Origin: Pseudochrobactrum saccharolyticum
GTDB lineage: Bacteria; Pseudomonadota; Alphaproteobacteria; Rhizobiales; Rhizobiaceae
Direction: 5' to 3'
NCBI RefSeq assembly: GCF_008801715.1
Contig: NZ_VZPG01000005.1
Span: 124,001 to 188,000 of the forward strand
Length of the DNA stretch: 64,000 nt
The stretch's first letter is position 1; every line of letters starts with the position of its first letter. This document shows, one piece after another, positions 16,931-26,567 of the stretch. Below the pieces are notes generated by a model. The model ran no database searches, was not told where the DNA came from, and was given only the letters and a program-made list of their open reading frames with translations. Made by a program: the position numbers and the translations under genes.

Positions 16931-17132
16931 TCATTTTCCTCCTTTAACAAGGAGAATAAAGATGAAAATACTCAGATTAAAAATCCCAATTTAAAGCGGG
17001 TTTTACGGTGCCAGATCACTTGAGGTTCTTTTTCTCAGGCGACGAATTTAAGTCTTTGTCTGTGCACGAATTTCAACCAGAAGAAGATATTTTTTCCTAT
17101 TAAAAGCAGCATTAAACATTGCTCAAATCACA

Positions 17133-17160
17133 ATAAAAAGGCGGCTCAAAAGCCGCCTTT
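17133..17160 (-). terminator. Terminator of the pnt operon
   Basis: AAAGGCGGCT (17137-17146) pairs with AGCCGCCTTT (17151-17160); on the minus strand the stem ends in TTTTTATTG. Confidence 0.86.
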
Positions 17161-17186
17161 TCTTTTATCTGCCGAATTGTGCCGGT

Positions 17187-18587
17187 TTAATCCAGCGCTT
17201 TGACGATATTCTCGACCATCTTCTTTGCATCAGCAAACAGCATCATGGTGTTGTCACGGAAGAACAATTCGTTCTCCACACCCGCATAGCCGGAGCCCAT
17301 GCCGCGCTTGATGAACAGCACCGTTCCGGCCTTATCCACATCAAGAATAGGCATACCGAAGATCGGTGACTGCGGGTCTGTTTTCGCCGCCGGATTGGTC
17401 ACGTCATTCGCACCGATTACGAAAGCCACATCGGCCTGCGCAAATTCGGAGTTGATATCTTCCAGCTCGAAGACTTCATCATAAGGCACATTGGCTTCCG
17501 CCAACAGCACGTTCATATGTCCCGGCATACGACCCGCCACCGGATGAATGGCATATTTAACTTCTACGCCCTCTTCCTTCAGCTTATCGGCCATTTCACG
17601 CAGCGCATGCTGTGCCTGTGCTACCGCCATACCATAACCCGGTACGATGATGACTTTGGCGGCATTCTTCATGATGAAAGCCGCATCATCTGCCGAGCCC
17701 TGTTTGACCGGACGCTGCTCAACTTCGCCAGCCGCACCGCCAGCAGATGTGTCGCCGCCGAAACCACCAAGGATCACAGAAATGAACGAGCGGTTCATGC
17801 CCTTACACATGATATAGGACAGGATCGCACCGGAAGAACCAACCAGCGCACCGGTGATAATCAGTGCCAGATTGCCCAGCGTAAAGCCGATACCTGCCGC
17901 TGCCCAGCCGGAATAGGAATTGAGCATAGACACAACCACCGGCATGTCCGCGCCACCGATCGGGATAATGATCAGCACACCGAACAGCAGGGACAGCAGC
18001 ACAATCGCCCAGAACACCAGATGGCTTTCAGTAATCGCCAGCACGATCACCAGAACGACGATGCCGATAAACAGCGCCGCATTGATGATATGCCGTGACG
18101 GCAGCATGATTGGCTTGCCGGACATACGCCCGTCCAGTTTGAGATAGGCAATGATCGAACCGGTAAAGGTGATCGCACCAATGGCCACGCCAAGCGACAT
18201 TTCCACCAATGCCTGTGCGTGGATTGACCCCACCTCACCGATGCCAAAAGAATGCGGTGAGTAGAGAGCCGCAGCGGCCACCATCACGGCCGCAAGACCA
18301 ACCAGCGAGTGGAAAAATGCCACCAGCTGCGGCATTGCCGTCATGGCAATACGCTTGGCCACAACGGCACCGATACCGCCACCGATTGCCAGCCCCAGCA
18401 CAATCAGCGCCAGTCCGCCAAAAGACGGCTGCGCCAATATCAACGTGGTGACAATGGCGATGCCCATACCGAGCATACCGTAAAAATTACCCTGACGACT
18501 GGTTGTCGGATGAGAAAGACCCCGCAATGCCAGAATGAATAACACGCCGGAAACGAGATAAAGAAAGGCTGCCAGATTAACGCTCAT
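17187..18587 (-). CDS. pntB: NAD(P) transhydrogenase subunit beta
   Basis: Membrane subunit of proton-translocating transhydrogenase, which uses the proton gradient to make NADPH from NADH. It has 466 residues. About nine hydrophobic segments fill the first 270 residues. The C-terminal NADP(H)-binding domain III carries VIIVPGYGMAVAQAQHAL, HPVAGRMPGHMNVLLAEA and VIGANDVTNPAAK. It is the last gene of pntA1-pntA2-pntB, ten bases after pntA2, and is followed by a terminator. Confidence 0.96.
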   Translation of the reverse strand: MSVNLAAFLYLVSGVLFILALRGLSHPTTSRQGNFYGMLGMGIAIVTTLILAQPSFGGLALIVLGLAIGGGIGAVVAKRIAMTAMPQLVAFFHSLVGLAAVMVAAAALYSPHSFGIGEVGSIHAQALVEMSLGVAIGAITFTGSIIAYLKLDGRMSGKPIMLPSRHIINAALFIGIVVLVIVLAITESHLVFWAIVLLSLLFGVLIIIPIGGADMPVVVSMLNSYSGWAAAGIGFTLGNLALIITGALVGSSGAILSYIMCKGMNRSFISVILGGFGGDTSAGGAAGEVEQRPVKQGSADDAAFIMKNAAKVIIVPGYGMAVAQAQHALREMADKLKEEGVEVKYAIHPVAGRMPGHMNVLLAEANVPYDEVFELEDINSEFAQADVAFVIGANDVTNPAAKTDPQSPIFGMPILDVDKAGTVLFIKRGMGSGYAGVENELFFRDNTMMLFADAKKMVENIVKALD

Positions 18588-18597
18588 GTTTCAGCCC

Positions 18598-19014
18598 TCA
18601 CTTGTCTTTTTTCTTATACATGGCGAGCATGCGCTGGGTGACGAGAAAGCCCCCGAAAATATTCACGCTTGCCAGCACCAAAGCGATAAAGCCGAAGCCG
18701 GTTGCCCAACCGGAAAGGGAAAGACCGACGGCCAGCAGCGCACCGACGACGATCACCGAGGAAATCGCATTGGTCACCGCCATCAAAGGCGTATGCAAGG
18801 CAGGCGTTACCGACCAGACAACGTAATAGCCGACAAAAATCGACAGCACGAAAATCGCCAGCTGAAATACAAAAGGATCAATCACACCGCCACTCGCGGC
18901 ATGCACAGCATTGCTGATGGAATCTGAGCTCCCCAGACCTTCCGCAGCCTGTCGCAGGTTTTCAACCGCCTTATCGAGACCACCCAGTGCCTCTTTCAAA
19001 GAATCCGCACTCAT
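18598..19014 (-). CDS. pntA2: NAD(P) transhydrogenase subunit alpha part 2 (membrane segment)
   Basis: A 138-residue protein corresponding to the membrane part of E. coli PntA, encoded separately as in Rhodospirillum. Three hydrophobic helices follow a short amphipathic N-terminus; [18 protein letters not shown] and [19 protein letters not shown] are conserved. The ATG overlaps the pntA1 stop as ATGA, so translation is coupled. Confidence 0.95.
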   Translation of the reverse strand: MSADSLKEALGGLDKAVENLRQAAEGLGSSDSISNAVHAASGGVIDPFVFQLAIFVLSIFVGYYVVWSVTPALHTPLMAVTNAISSVIVVGALLAVGLSLSGWATGFGFIALVLASVNIFGGFLVTQRMLAMYKKKDK

Positions 19015-20318
19015 GCCTCATCCCCCTTATTTCCGGCTTCATTTACGGTTTTCTTGCTTGCACCCGTTTTGGTTGCCGGTTTTGCAGCTGCCGGTTTTTT
19101 CGGGGCAGCTTTTTTAACCGGAGTTTTTTTCACTGCAGATTTTGGCGCAGCTTCAGCCTTATTATCAGCAGCAACCGGTGCTGCTTTCGCATCAGCAAAA
19201 GCCGGATGCACGATGGCGCCCTGATGGGTCAGCACCGTTGCTTTCACCAATTCATCATCAAGATTGATTGCAAGCTGTTTGGTGTCTTTGTCGACCAGCG
19301 TTTCAAGGAAAGCGAACAGATTACGCGCATAAAGCTGTGACGCAGAGGCAGCGATGCGACCGGCCGTATTCATATGACCGATAATTTTCACGCCGTCTTT
19401 TTCAACAACCTGTCCCGCTACCGCACCTTCAACATTGCCGCCACGCTCAACAGCCAGATCAATCAGCACCGAGCCAGGCTTCATGCTGGCAACCATCTCA
19501 GCACTCACCAGACGTGGCGCAGCACGCCCAGGAATAAGCGCTGTAGTAATCACAATATCCTGCTTGGCAATATGGTCAGCAACCAGCGCTGCCTGTTTTG
19601 CCTGATAGTCTTTCGACATTTCCTTGGCATAGCCACCGGCAGTCTCGGCCGCTTTGAACTCGTCATCCTCTACAGCGACAAATTTAGCACCGAGCGATGC
19701 CACCTGCTCTTTGGCTGCAGGACGCACATCAGTCGCCGTCACCACAGCACCAAGACGGCGCGCGGTCGCAATGGCCTGAAGACCGGCAACCCCTGCCCCC
19801 ATCACAAAAACTTTGGCTGCTGGTACTGTGCCGGCAGCGGTCATCATCATCGGCATGGCACGGCCATATTCCGCCGCGGCATCAATCACCGCCTGATAGC
19901 CTGCAAGATTGGCCTGCGATGACAGCACATCCATCACCTGCGCACGGGTAATGCGCGGCATAAACTCCATGGTGAATGCAGTCAGCCCTGCCTGCGCAAT
20001 GGCCGCTACACTGTCCTCATGGCCATAAGGATCAAGCATCGCGATCAGCACGGCACCGGTTTTGTAATTTTTCAGTTCAGCGGATGAAGGACGGCGAAGT
20101 TTAAGAATAATATCCGCGGTTTTAATATCGGCGGTCTTACCGATCTGCGCACCGGCATCGGCAAAAGCCTGATCCGTAATACGCGACGTAATGCCTGCAC
20201 CGCTTTCCACGATTATCTTAAATCCGTAACCGATCAGCTTTTTCACGGTTTCCGGCGTTGCCGCCACCCGTGTTTCACTCGGATCAGTTTCAACGGGAAT
20301 GAATATTACCTGAGACAA
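19011..20318 (-). CDS. pntA1: NAD(P) transhydrogenase subunit alpha part 1 (NAD-binding)
   Basis: The soluble NAD(H)-binding domain of transhydrogenase, on the cytoplasmic face. The start is uncertain: TTG 20318, with GAGGG five bases upstream, gives the family-like MSQVIFIP; GTG 20330 and TTG 20345 are in frame upstream. The AlaDH/PNT signature is seen in [21 protein letters not shown] and [17 protein letters not shown]. The last 60 or so residues are an unusual Lys/Ala/Pro-rich tail ([17 protein letters not shown] and beyond) not expected in compact family members. It is the first gene of the pnt operon. Confidence 0.93.
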   Translation of the reverse strand: MSQVIFIPVETDPSETRVAATPETVKKLIGYGFKIIVESGAGITSRITDQAFADAGAQIGKTADIKTADIILKLRRPSSAELKNYKTGAVLIAMLDPYGHEDSVAAIAQAGLTAFTMEFMPRITRAQVMDVLSSQANLAGYQAVIDAAAEYGRAMPMMMTAAGTVPAAKVFVMGAGVAGLQAIATARRLGAVVTATDVRPAAKEQVASLGAKFVAVEDDEFKAAETAGGYAKEMSKDYQAKQAALVADHIAKQDIVITTALIPGRAAPRLVSAEMVASMKPGSVLIDLAVERGGNVEGAVAGQVVEKDGVKIIGHMNTAGRIAASASQLYARNLFAFLETLVDKDTKQLAINLDDELVKATVLTHQGAIVHPAFADAKAAPVAADNKAEAAPKSAVKKTPVKKAAPKKPAAAKPATKTGASKKTVNEAGNKGDEA

Positions 20319-20500
20319 AACTGCCCTCACTTTCCCTATCCCCAAAACTCACAAAATCCGCACCGGTCTCCTCCGGAACAACATTTTGGACGGGCGCAGT
20401 AAATCACGGAAAAAGCAGGCTGCAATACTCTTTATGCAAAAAATTTCTTATGTGATCGAAAATACGCAATTATGGAGAGATTTTTGCTCTGAACAGGGCG

Positions 20501-20535
20501 CAAAAAATTATACCGCCAAAATGGCGGTATAATTT
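20501..20535 (-). terminator. Terminator after cytochrome aa3 subunit IV
   Basis: A perfect 14-bp stem, AAATTATACCGCCA (20505-20518) and TGGCGGTATAATTT (20522-20535), with TTTTTTG following on the minus strand. Confidence 0.88.
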
Positions 20536-20588
20536 ATGGATTCCATGCCGTTCTGAAATGAAATTTTTCAGTCTGCTTCTGACAGGTC

Positions 20589-20807
20589 TCAGGCAAAGAA
20601 AACTGCCGCAGCCATAATCAGCGCGAACAGAATAACACCCGAGAACCAGCCGGCAGCAAAAAATGCAAATGCCATCGCGATCATCAAAGCGGAAAGCACA
20701 ATCGTTCCCCATTTTACCAAAAAGGTAAAACCATGATAGGTGCGCTCATGCTCAGGATAATCCATCTCTGCGCCAAGCTCTGCAGGACCGTGCTGAATTT
20801 CTGCCAT
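20589..20807 (-). CDS. aa3-type cytochrome c oxidase subunit IV
   Basis: A 72-residue protein matching the small bacterial aa3 oxidase subunit IV. It has a hydrophilic start (AEIQHGPAELGAEMDYPEHE), then the conserved YHGFTFLVKWG, and one or two membrane helices. An in-frame start lies 18 bases upstream, but ATG 20807 has GGGAG at good spacing. It sits upstream of pntA1 on the same strand but is cut off from it by a terminator. The core oxidase genes are not in the window. Confidence 0.88.
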   Translation of the reverse strand: MAEIQHGPAELGAEMDYPEHERTYHGFTFLVKWGTIVLSALMIAMAFAFFAAGWFSGVILFALIMAAAVFFA

Positions 20808-20950
20808 TTCTTTCTCCCTCCCCAAAGATATCTTCCTTTGCGGCCGTCTTCCGGTTCAGAAATCTTATCTAGGCACAGTTGACACAGTTCTGAAGCAATA
20901 GGCAAGCTTCACTTCACCGCCAATGTTGCGACAATCTGCTGCAAGCCGAT

Positions 20951-20998
20951 GCCATTTGTAGCCAAGTCGGGCGACTTTTAGATCAGATACTCAGATAC
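20951..20998. repeat. Partial copy of the B repeat (right end only), B3
   Basis: The segment contains a 22-base identity with 44084-44105 of copy B2 (here 20970-20991), preceded by GCCATTTGTAGCC, which resembles the right arm of copies B1 and B2. The hairpin core is missing. It abuts the stop of the acyltransferase gene. Confidence 0.6.
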
Positions 20999-21745
20999 TT
21001 ATATCCCCAGTCCGGTATATTTAGCCGTCGGTAGAATAGTCAGCGGAACATTGCCTGCACGAACATCGGCAAACATATTGCGCCGCTCATGAGCCTGAGA
21101 TTTAAAAAACGGAAACCGCGCGGCAACCGCATCGCGGATTGAACTGACCGCCGCAGCGCCTAAGCCCACCTGAATACCATAGCCTTCATGATCGCGCGGG
21201 TCTGCCAGCATTTGCGAGCCAAAGATGCGCTTATAGAAAGCCATATGCTCCGGCTTGACTGCGGCAAGGCAAAAACTTGCATTGAAATATTCTGACGCCA
21301 TCGCGGCAATGCGCAATGTCAGATAGGGAATGGCGGGAAATTCAGCGAGATAAGCAGGATCTGCAGCGAAACGTGTCGGATCAACAAAGCTCATATTATT
21401 ATCCAGCATCGGCCCCAGAATATCGGGAAATAATTTGGCGCTGGTACCAATGCGATGCTCTGCCGTAATGTGATGAACACGGAGCGTACTGACCAGAATA
21501 CCGTCTATATAGACACCGTAAACATAGGCCTGATGATCGCGGTCGACTTCATCAATAATGGTGCCAAGAAAATTGTCGTCCATGACATTGCGCGTCATAT
21601 AGGAACGATAACGCAGCCGGCCGACCTCTTCCAGATCTTCCGCGTGTATAACCCGCCGGTATTCCACTCGATCCAGAAACTCCAGCATGTGCCGGGCAAA
21701 GTTCGAAAGGACTGGTGCTTTCGCAACCGGTTGAGAGACCGTCAT
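20999..21745 (-). CDS. FeeM/LuxI-fold N-acyltransferase (N-acyl amino acid synthase-like)
   Basis: A 248-residue protein resembling N-acyl amino acid synthases of the FeeM type, which share the GNAT-like fold of acyl-homoserine lactone synthases. Visible landmarks are EEVGRLRYRSYM (the LuxI-like Arg-rich start), VDRDHQAYVYGVYIDGILVSTLRVH, FVDPTRFAAD and PYLTLRIAAMASEYF. FeeM proteins join a fatty acyl chain from acyl-ACP to an amino acid; substrate and product here are inferred only by resemblance. No luxR-type regulator or FeeL-like carrier lies beside it. It may be monocistronic. Confidence 0.68.
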   Translation of the reverse strand: MTVSQPVAKAPVLSNFARHMLEFLDRVEYRRVIHAEDLEEVGRLRYRSYMTRNVMDDNFLGTIIDEVDRDHQAYVYGVYIDGILVSTLRVHHITAEHRIGTSAKLFPDILGPMLDNNMSFVDPTRFAADPAYLAEFPAIPYLTLRIAAMASEYFNASFCLAAVKPEHMAFYKRIFGSQMLADPRDHEGYGIQVGLGAAAVSSIRDAVAARFPFFKSQAHERRNMFADVRAGNVPLTILPTAKYTGLGI

Positions 21746-22149
21746 CTATAATGTCCGCCACCAATAAACTAAAGCTCTGGTGCAGCCGTTTCATGAATAT
21801 GCCACGCTTCATATTCCGTAAAATATACAGGAATACACATCCAATTTTAAACCCGCCCCCTATAAGCAAAATCTAAAATAAAGCGTAATTTCAAAGCACT
21901 AACCATTCCGGCAGATGTCTTATGTCCGGAACATAATATATTCAGGAAACAGCAATAGCCCTCACGGGCATCACCTTGCATATCTGCCCGCTGATTTGAG
22001 GAAACAAATATGCTGGTAACCATTTCTCTTTATGTGTGACAAAAAGCAAGGGTCCAGACCGGCACAATTAATCTTTTTTATATCTGCCGCGAAATGAATG
22101 CATCGCCGGAGACAAATATCACCGGCATATTCTCAGAAAGAACCGCTGA
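21746..22149. other. Gap between the GGDEF-EAL gene and the acyltransferase
   Basis: About 400 bases without a normal gene. It must hold the acyltransferase promoter (minus strand), which I cannot place. A plus-strand mini-frame, ATG 22010 to TGA 22039, encodes MLVTISLYV and has GAGGAA seven bases before it; it may be chance. Confidence 0.45.
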
Positions 22150-24471
22150 TCAGGAAGGAAGTTCGTCCGCCTGCACTGCCTCCGCATGATTATTCGACAT
22201 CACGGAGAGAGAGCGCCCGAGCTGCGCACTGATCTCATCGGCACTCAGTGGTGCGCCGAGCAAAAAGCCCTGTACCAGATCTGCACCGCCGGTTCCGCGA
22301 ATCAGTTTCAGCTGCTCCTCAGTTTCCACGCCCTCAATGGTAACGCCGAAACCAAGCTCATGAGACAGCTGTGTCACACCGCGTAAAAGCATAAAGGCCC
22401 GTCTGTCCGTCACAATATCGCGGACGAAAGAACGATCAACTTTGACCTTTGTCAGTGGCAATGTGTTCAGATAGCTGAGACTGGAATAACCGGTACCGAA
22501 GTCATCAAGAGCAATGTTAATGCCTGAATTTTTCAAGCGCTGCAGCATTTCGCAGGTTTTGACGCGGTCGCTGATAATTGCACTTTCCGTCACTTCAACT
22601 TCAAGCAGGTAAGACGGTAATTGCGCTTTCTGCAAAGCATCAACAACCATATCGACAATGCCGGAATTTTTCAGATCAATGGCAGAGAGATTGACCGACA
22701 CGCCGATCTTATGCCCCCAGCCCGCGCAATCCTGACAGGCACGGTTCAGCATAAATTGCGTGAGTTCCGTAATAATCCCCATCTCTTCGGCAAGCGGAAT
22801 ATAGTCTGCAGGCCCGATAGGCCCGAATTTCGGATGATGCCAGAGGGACAGCGCCTCAACCGCCACAATACGCAGAGAATTCAGGCTGACAATCGGCTGA
22901 TAGACAACTGTCAGACTGCCTGCATTGATTGCCTCTCGCAGATCATTTTTAAGCTTCTGCCGTGAGCGATATTTTGTATCCATCGCTTCCACGAAAGCAA
23001 CCCAGCGGTCATGTTCGCTGCTTTTGGCCTCATAAAGCGCCAGATCGGCATTCACATGCAGGCCACGAAGATCGACATTCTTCATAATATCAACCGCTAC
23101 ACCGGCGCTGATATCCAGATAGATCTGCTGGGATGCAAATTCATAAACACCGCTCAGATAGGCCGTGACCTCATCCATCACCGTATTAATATGCGAGCGG
23201 TCTTTAATGCCCTGAATGAACAGAACAAATTCATCGCCGCCAAAGCGCGATGCCACAAAACGCTCGGCATCAAGCTGGCCGAGACGCTCCGCAAACTGCC
23301 GTAACAACTCATCACCGGTGTGATGACCATATGAATCATTCACATGCTTGAAGTGGTTAAGATCAATAACGGCAAGCGCAACGAGGTCGTCAGGCTTATT
23401 GCCTGCGGTCAGTGCGCGAACCAGCGTTTCAAAATAGAAACGGTTCGGCAATCCGGTCAGCCCGTCATAGCGTGCCATATGCTGGATCTGCGCTTCGGCC
23501 TCAATACGTCCTGTCACATCATCAAAAATCAGCACCGCTCCCTCTTCGCGACGCTGATTACACATCACCTCAATGTAGCGATTATTGCCGAAATGAAACA
23601 CATCGCGCTGACGGCGGCCTTCCAGCAACTCGTCAATCCGCATGCGTACATTGTCCAGCTCATCACGCGGAAACAATCCGTGCTTGCTGCAATAGCGCAG
23701 AACAACTTCAAACGGGCGGTTCAGAAGACTGATATTTTGCGAGATATTCAACATATCCCGCACCTGCTTATTGACCACAGCAATTGATGCACGGCCATCC
23801 AGCATCACCAGCCCCTGAGGCATATTATTCAACGCCGTATCAAAGCGGCTTACAACGGTGCTGAGGCGGCGCTCATTCATCACGGCCGCAAACAAGGACT
23901 GTCGCAGACCATTGGCCATTTGAATATTGCTGAGAAAATACGGCACCAGCAATGCGCCGATAATCACATGATAGATGCTGTCGACCAGAATAAACCCGAA
24001 CAACACCGGCACCAGAGCGCATACCGACATCATGACAACGGCATTGCGCGACGCATAATTACGGCCGACAATTGAAACAACGGAGGCAAGAAGAATAGAC
24101 AGGCTGGCCAGTTCGGCAAACGGATCATCGATCACATAGGTGCTGTAGAAACAAAGCAGCCCGAGGATCAGGCAGATTGCACAGGCACCCAAAAGATAGT
24201 GCATTTCCCAGCGATTGATTTTGTCGTGAGTGAGTCTGCTGAAATCCGCCCTGTCAAAAACATGCATATCATACATGCGGATACTGGTAGTCAGCGCGAA
24301 CAGGCCGGAGAAGATAACAAAGACAATGTCGCCGGTTTTAAAATAAATAACCATGCAGGCCAGCATATGTGCGGCCAGTCCGAACCAAAGTGTTTCCCGG
24401 TTGCCATAAAGCGCTCTGACAAATGACAGGCGAACGTCCACCGGAATGTTGGTCTTAAATAACCATGTCAT
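22150..24471 (-). CDS. Membrane-bound GGDEF-EAL c-di-GMP signalling protein
   Basis: A 773-residue protein. About six or seven hydrophobic segments fill residues 28-190, a PAS-like region lies near 205-325, then come a GGDEF domain (about 335-495) and an EAL domain (about 510-750). The diguanylate cyclase site is intact (GGDEF at 411-415), with no RxxD inhibitory site five residues before it. In the EAL domain VNLS, EVTES, DDFGTGYSS (656-664), KVD and IEGVE are intact, but the first motif reads EALSLW where ExLxR is usual, so its Arg is Leu. It may make, degrade or sense c-di-GMP; phosphodiesterase activity is less certain. Confidence 0.92.
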   Translation of the reverse strand: MTWLFKTNIPVDVRLSFVRALYGNRETLWFGLAAHMLACMVIYFKTGDIVFVIFSGLFALTTSIRMYDMHVFDRADFSRLTHDKINRWEMHYLLGACAICLILGLLCFYSTYVIDDPFAELASLSILLASVVSIVGRNYASRNAVVMMSVCALVPVLFGFILVDSIYHVIIGALLVPYFLSNIQMANGLRQSLFAAVMNERRLSTVVSRFDTALNNMPQGLVMLDGRASIAVVNKQVRDMLNISQNISLLNRPFEVVLRYCSKHGLFPRDELDNVRMRIDELLEGRRQRDVFHFGNNRYIEVMCNQRREEGAVLIFDDVTGRIEAEAQIQHMARYDGLTGLPNRFYFETLVRALTAGNKPDDLVALAVIDLNHFKHVNDSYGHHTGDELLRQFAERLGQLDAERFVASRFGGDEFVLFIQGIKDRSHINTVMDEVTAYLSGVYEFASQQIYLDISAGVAVDIMKNVDLRGLHVNADLALYEAKSSEHDRWVAFVEAMDTKYRSRQKLKNDLREAINAGSLTVVYQPIVSLNSLRIVAVEALSLWHHPKFGPIGPADYIPLAEEMGIITELTQFMLNRACQDCAGWGHKIGVSVNLSAIDLKNSGIVDMVVDALQKAQLPSYLLEVEVTESAIISDRVKTCEMLQRLKNSGINIALDDFGTGYSSLSYLNTLPLTKVKVDRSFVRDIVTDRRAFMLLRGVTQLSHELGFGVTIEGVETEEQLKLIRGTGGADLVQGFLLGAPLSADEISAQLGRSLSVMSNNHAEAVQADELPS

Positions 24472-24754
24472 TTGTCACTGCTCCCCCTCGCCGGGGAAGA
24501 ATGACAAAAATACTTTAAAAATAAGTTTCAAATTTTTCTACTTCTGAGTGTTTTTACATTAAAATCAATGCCATAGGTTGCTACCCCCTTTGATAGGATT
24601 ATTATCGCCGGGAACTATAAAAATATATTTAAAAATTATGATATTCGTAAGTTCTACAATAAAGATATATCCCGCAAACACAGCGCTTTCAGCCCGCGCA
24701 ATCAGACTGTCCGCTGATCCCGCCTGAAAATCAATCCGCCAACAGTCGCAGATT

Positions 24755-25525
24755 TCACCCTTGCAGGCTGTGTCCGCCATCAACCGTGATGGTTGTACCC
24801 GTCATATAACCGCCCGCATTGGAGGCAAGCAGCAACAATGCGCCTTCCAGATCACCATTTTCTCCAAGCCGGCGCATCGGGTTCTTCGCTTTAAGATAAT
24901 TACTTGCCGGTCCTGTCATAAGCTCCTGATTAATCCCTGTCGGAAACCAGCCCGGAGCAATGGCATTCACGCGAATATTATGTGCTGCCCATTCAAGTGC
25001 CAGAGCCCGCGTCATCTGCGCCAAGGCTGCCTTAGACATGGAATAAGCAACAGCGCCTTTCTGCGGCATGTTTTTCAGAATACTGGTGGTGTTGATGATC
25101 GCACCGGCAATTTTGGCCTCAATCATCCGTCGTGCAGCTTCCTGCGCGACATTGAACGCCCCGACAACATTAACCGCGAAAACCTGCTCCATCATCTCGG
25201 CGGTTGTTTTCAAAGCACTCGCTTTGCAGGCAATACCGGCATTGTTAAACACCACACTGACCGTACCGAAATGCTTCTCCGCTTCGTCAAAGGCGGCAGC
25301 AATATCCGCACTATCGGCAACATCAGCACAAATATGAAGGATATCCGGCTTTATAGTCTCGCAATCAGCACAAGAGGTCACAGGATGGCTGCGCGCGATG
25401 GACACAACTTTTGCACCATGTGCAGCAAGTGTGTGCACCATATGATGCCCCAGCCCTGACGAACCGCCTGTCACCGCAATAACTTTATCTTTGACAGAAA
25501 ATATATTCGGATGATTTGCGGACAT
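24755..25525 (-). CDS. Short-chain dehydrogenase/reductase
   Basis: A 256-residue classical SDR. The cofactor motif TGGSSGLG is at about residues 19-26, NNAG marks the central strand, a Ser in TTSIL and YSMSK give the catalytic Ser-Tyr-Lys, and IAPGWFPTGIN and the C-terminal TGTTITVDGGHSLQG are typical. It resembles gluconate/2-deoxygluconate dehydrogenases, but the substrate cannot be read. ATG 25525 is preferred to a TTG 15 bases upstream. A stretch with no recognisable gene separates it from the GGDEF-EAL gene downstream. Confidence 0.88.
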   Translation of the reverse strand: MSANHPNIFSVKDKVIAVTGGSSGLGHHMVHTLAAHGAKVVSIARSHPVTSCADCETIKPDILHICADVADSADIAAAFDEAEKHFGTVSVVFNNAGIACKASALKTTAEMMEQVFAVNVVGAFNVAQEAARRMIEAKIAGAIINTTSILKNMPQKGAVAYSMSKAALAQMTRALALEWAAHNIRVNAIAPGWFPTGINQELMTGPASNYLKAKNPMRRLGENGDLEGALLLLASNAGGYMTGTTITVDGGHSLQG

Positions 25526-25759
25526 CGCCCTCTCAATCAATTATTTTGCCGTCATACACAGCGCAAAATTTTACAATAATTATTCCCAATCACGCCGCTT
25601 TACAGTAGACAAATTCAGGCCGCTGAAAACTGACAATCCGGACGGTATTCCCGCTCCTGTTTTGCATTTTCCGGCTCTTACAGAAACACTGCCTCACTGC
25701 ATAATCGTAAAACTAACCAACTGCCTGCGACTGCGCAACCACGACAAGGCCTGTTTATC

Positions 25760-26518
25760 ATGCAAAAATCCCGCCCTCTGATTGCTGTCACCTCTGACAT
25801 TCGTGATATTGACGGCAATAACTGGCACGCAACACCTTCGGAATATATTACAGCGCTTGCTGAAGTCGCTCAGGTCACGCCGCTTCTGGTGCCGAATATC
25901 CGTGACAAGGTTGACCACGACGCCCTGTTCGCGGCGGTGCACGGTCTGCTCATCACCGGTTCCCGTTCCAATGTGCATCCGGAGCATTACGGACAGGAAG
26001 CCACAGAACAGCACGGCCCGTTTGATCCGGACCGCGATGCGACCACCCTGCCTTTGATCCGCGCTGCACTGGAACGGGGTATTCCCGTGCTTGGCATCTG
26101 CCGTGGTTTGCAGGAAATGAATGTCGCGCTTGGCGGCTCGCTGGCCAATGATATTCAGGAACTCAACGGCAAGAACGATCACCGCGCGCCGGTTTCCACA
26201 ATCCGTGATGAGCGTTATGCGATTTCGCATCCGCTGGAGATTGCTGAAAACTCATGCCTTGCTGCGATTCTGGAAAGCACAGCAGTTAACACCAATTCTG
26301 TACACCGGCAGGCGATTGACCGCCTTTCCGACAAGCTTGAACCGCAAGCCGTAGCCGAAGACGGGACGATTGAAGCGGTTGTTGTGAAAGACGCACAGGA
26401 TTTTGCGCTCGCAGTGCAATGGCATCCTGAATATTGGGTGCGCTCCGATGCACCTTCAGCCAAAATCTTTCAGGCATTCGGTGATGCTGTGCGCAAACAT
26501 GCCGGCAAAGCAGAGTAA
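25760..26518 (+). CDS. Class I glutamine amidotransferase-like hydrolase (PuuD-type)
   Basis: A 252-residue protein of the peptidase C26 / γ-glutamyl-GABA hydrolase group. The nucleophile elbow LGICRGLQEMNVALGG holds the Cys; VQWHPEYW holds the catalytic His and Glu. ITGSRSNVHPEHYG is the usual substrate-loop region. In E. coli PuuD releases GABA from γ-glutamyl-GABA during putrescine use, but no puu genes are here, so the true substrate is open. The neighbouring SDR diverges from it. Confidence 0.87.
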   Translation: MQKSRPLIAVTSDIRDIDGNNWHATPSEYITALAEVAQVTPLLVPNIRDKVDHDALFAAVHGLLITGSRSNVHPEHYGQEATEQHGPFDPDRDATTLPLIRAALERGIPVLGICRGLQEMNVALGGSLANDIQELNGKNDHRAPVSTIRDERYAISHPLEIAENSCLAAILESTAVNTNSVHRQAIDRLSDKLEPQAVAEDGTIEAVVVKDAQDFALAVQWHPEYWVRSDAPSAKIFQAFGDAVRKHAGKAE

Positions 26519-26533
26519 AAAATATACAGTGTT

Positions 26534-26564
26534 ACAGATCGCGGTTCTGAAACCCGCGATCTGT
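26534..26564 (+). terminator. Terminator after the amidotransferase gene
   Basis: ACAGATCGCGG (26534-26544) pairs with CCGCGATCTGT (26554-26564). The T run after it is short. It lies four bases from the end of the converging omptin gene. Confidence 0.75.
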
Positions 26565-26567
26565 ATT

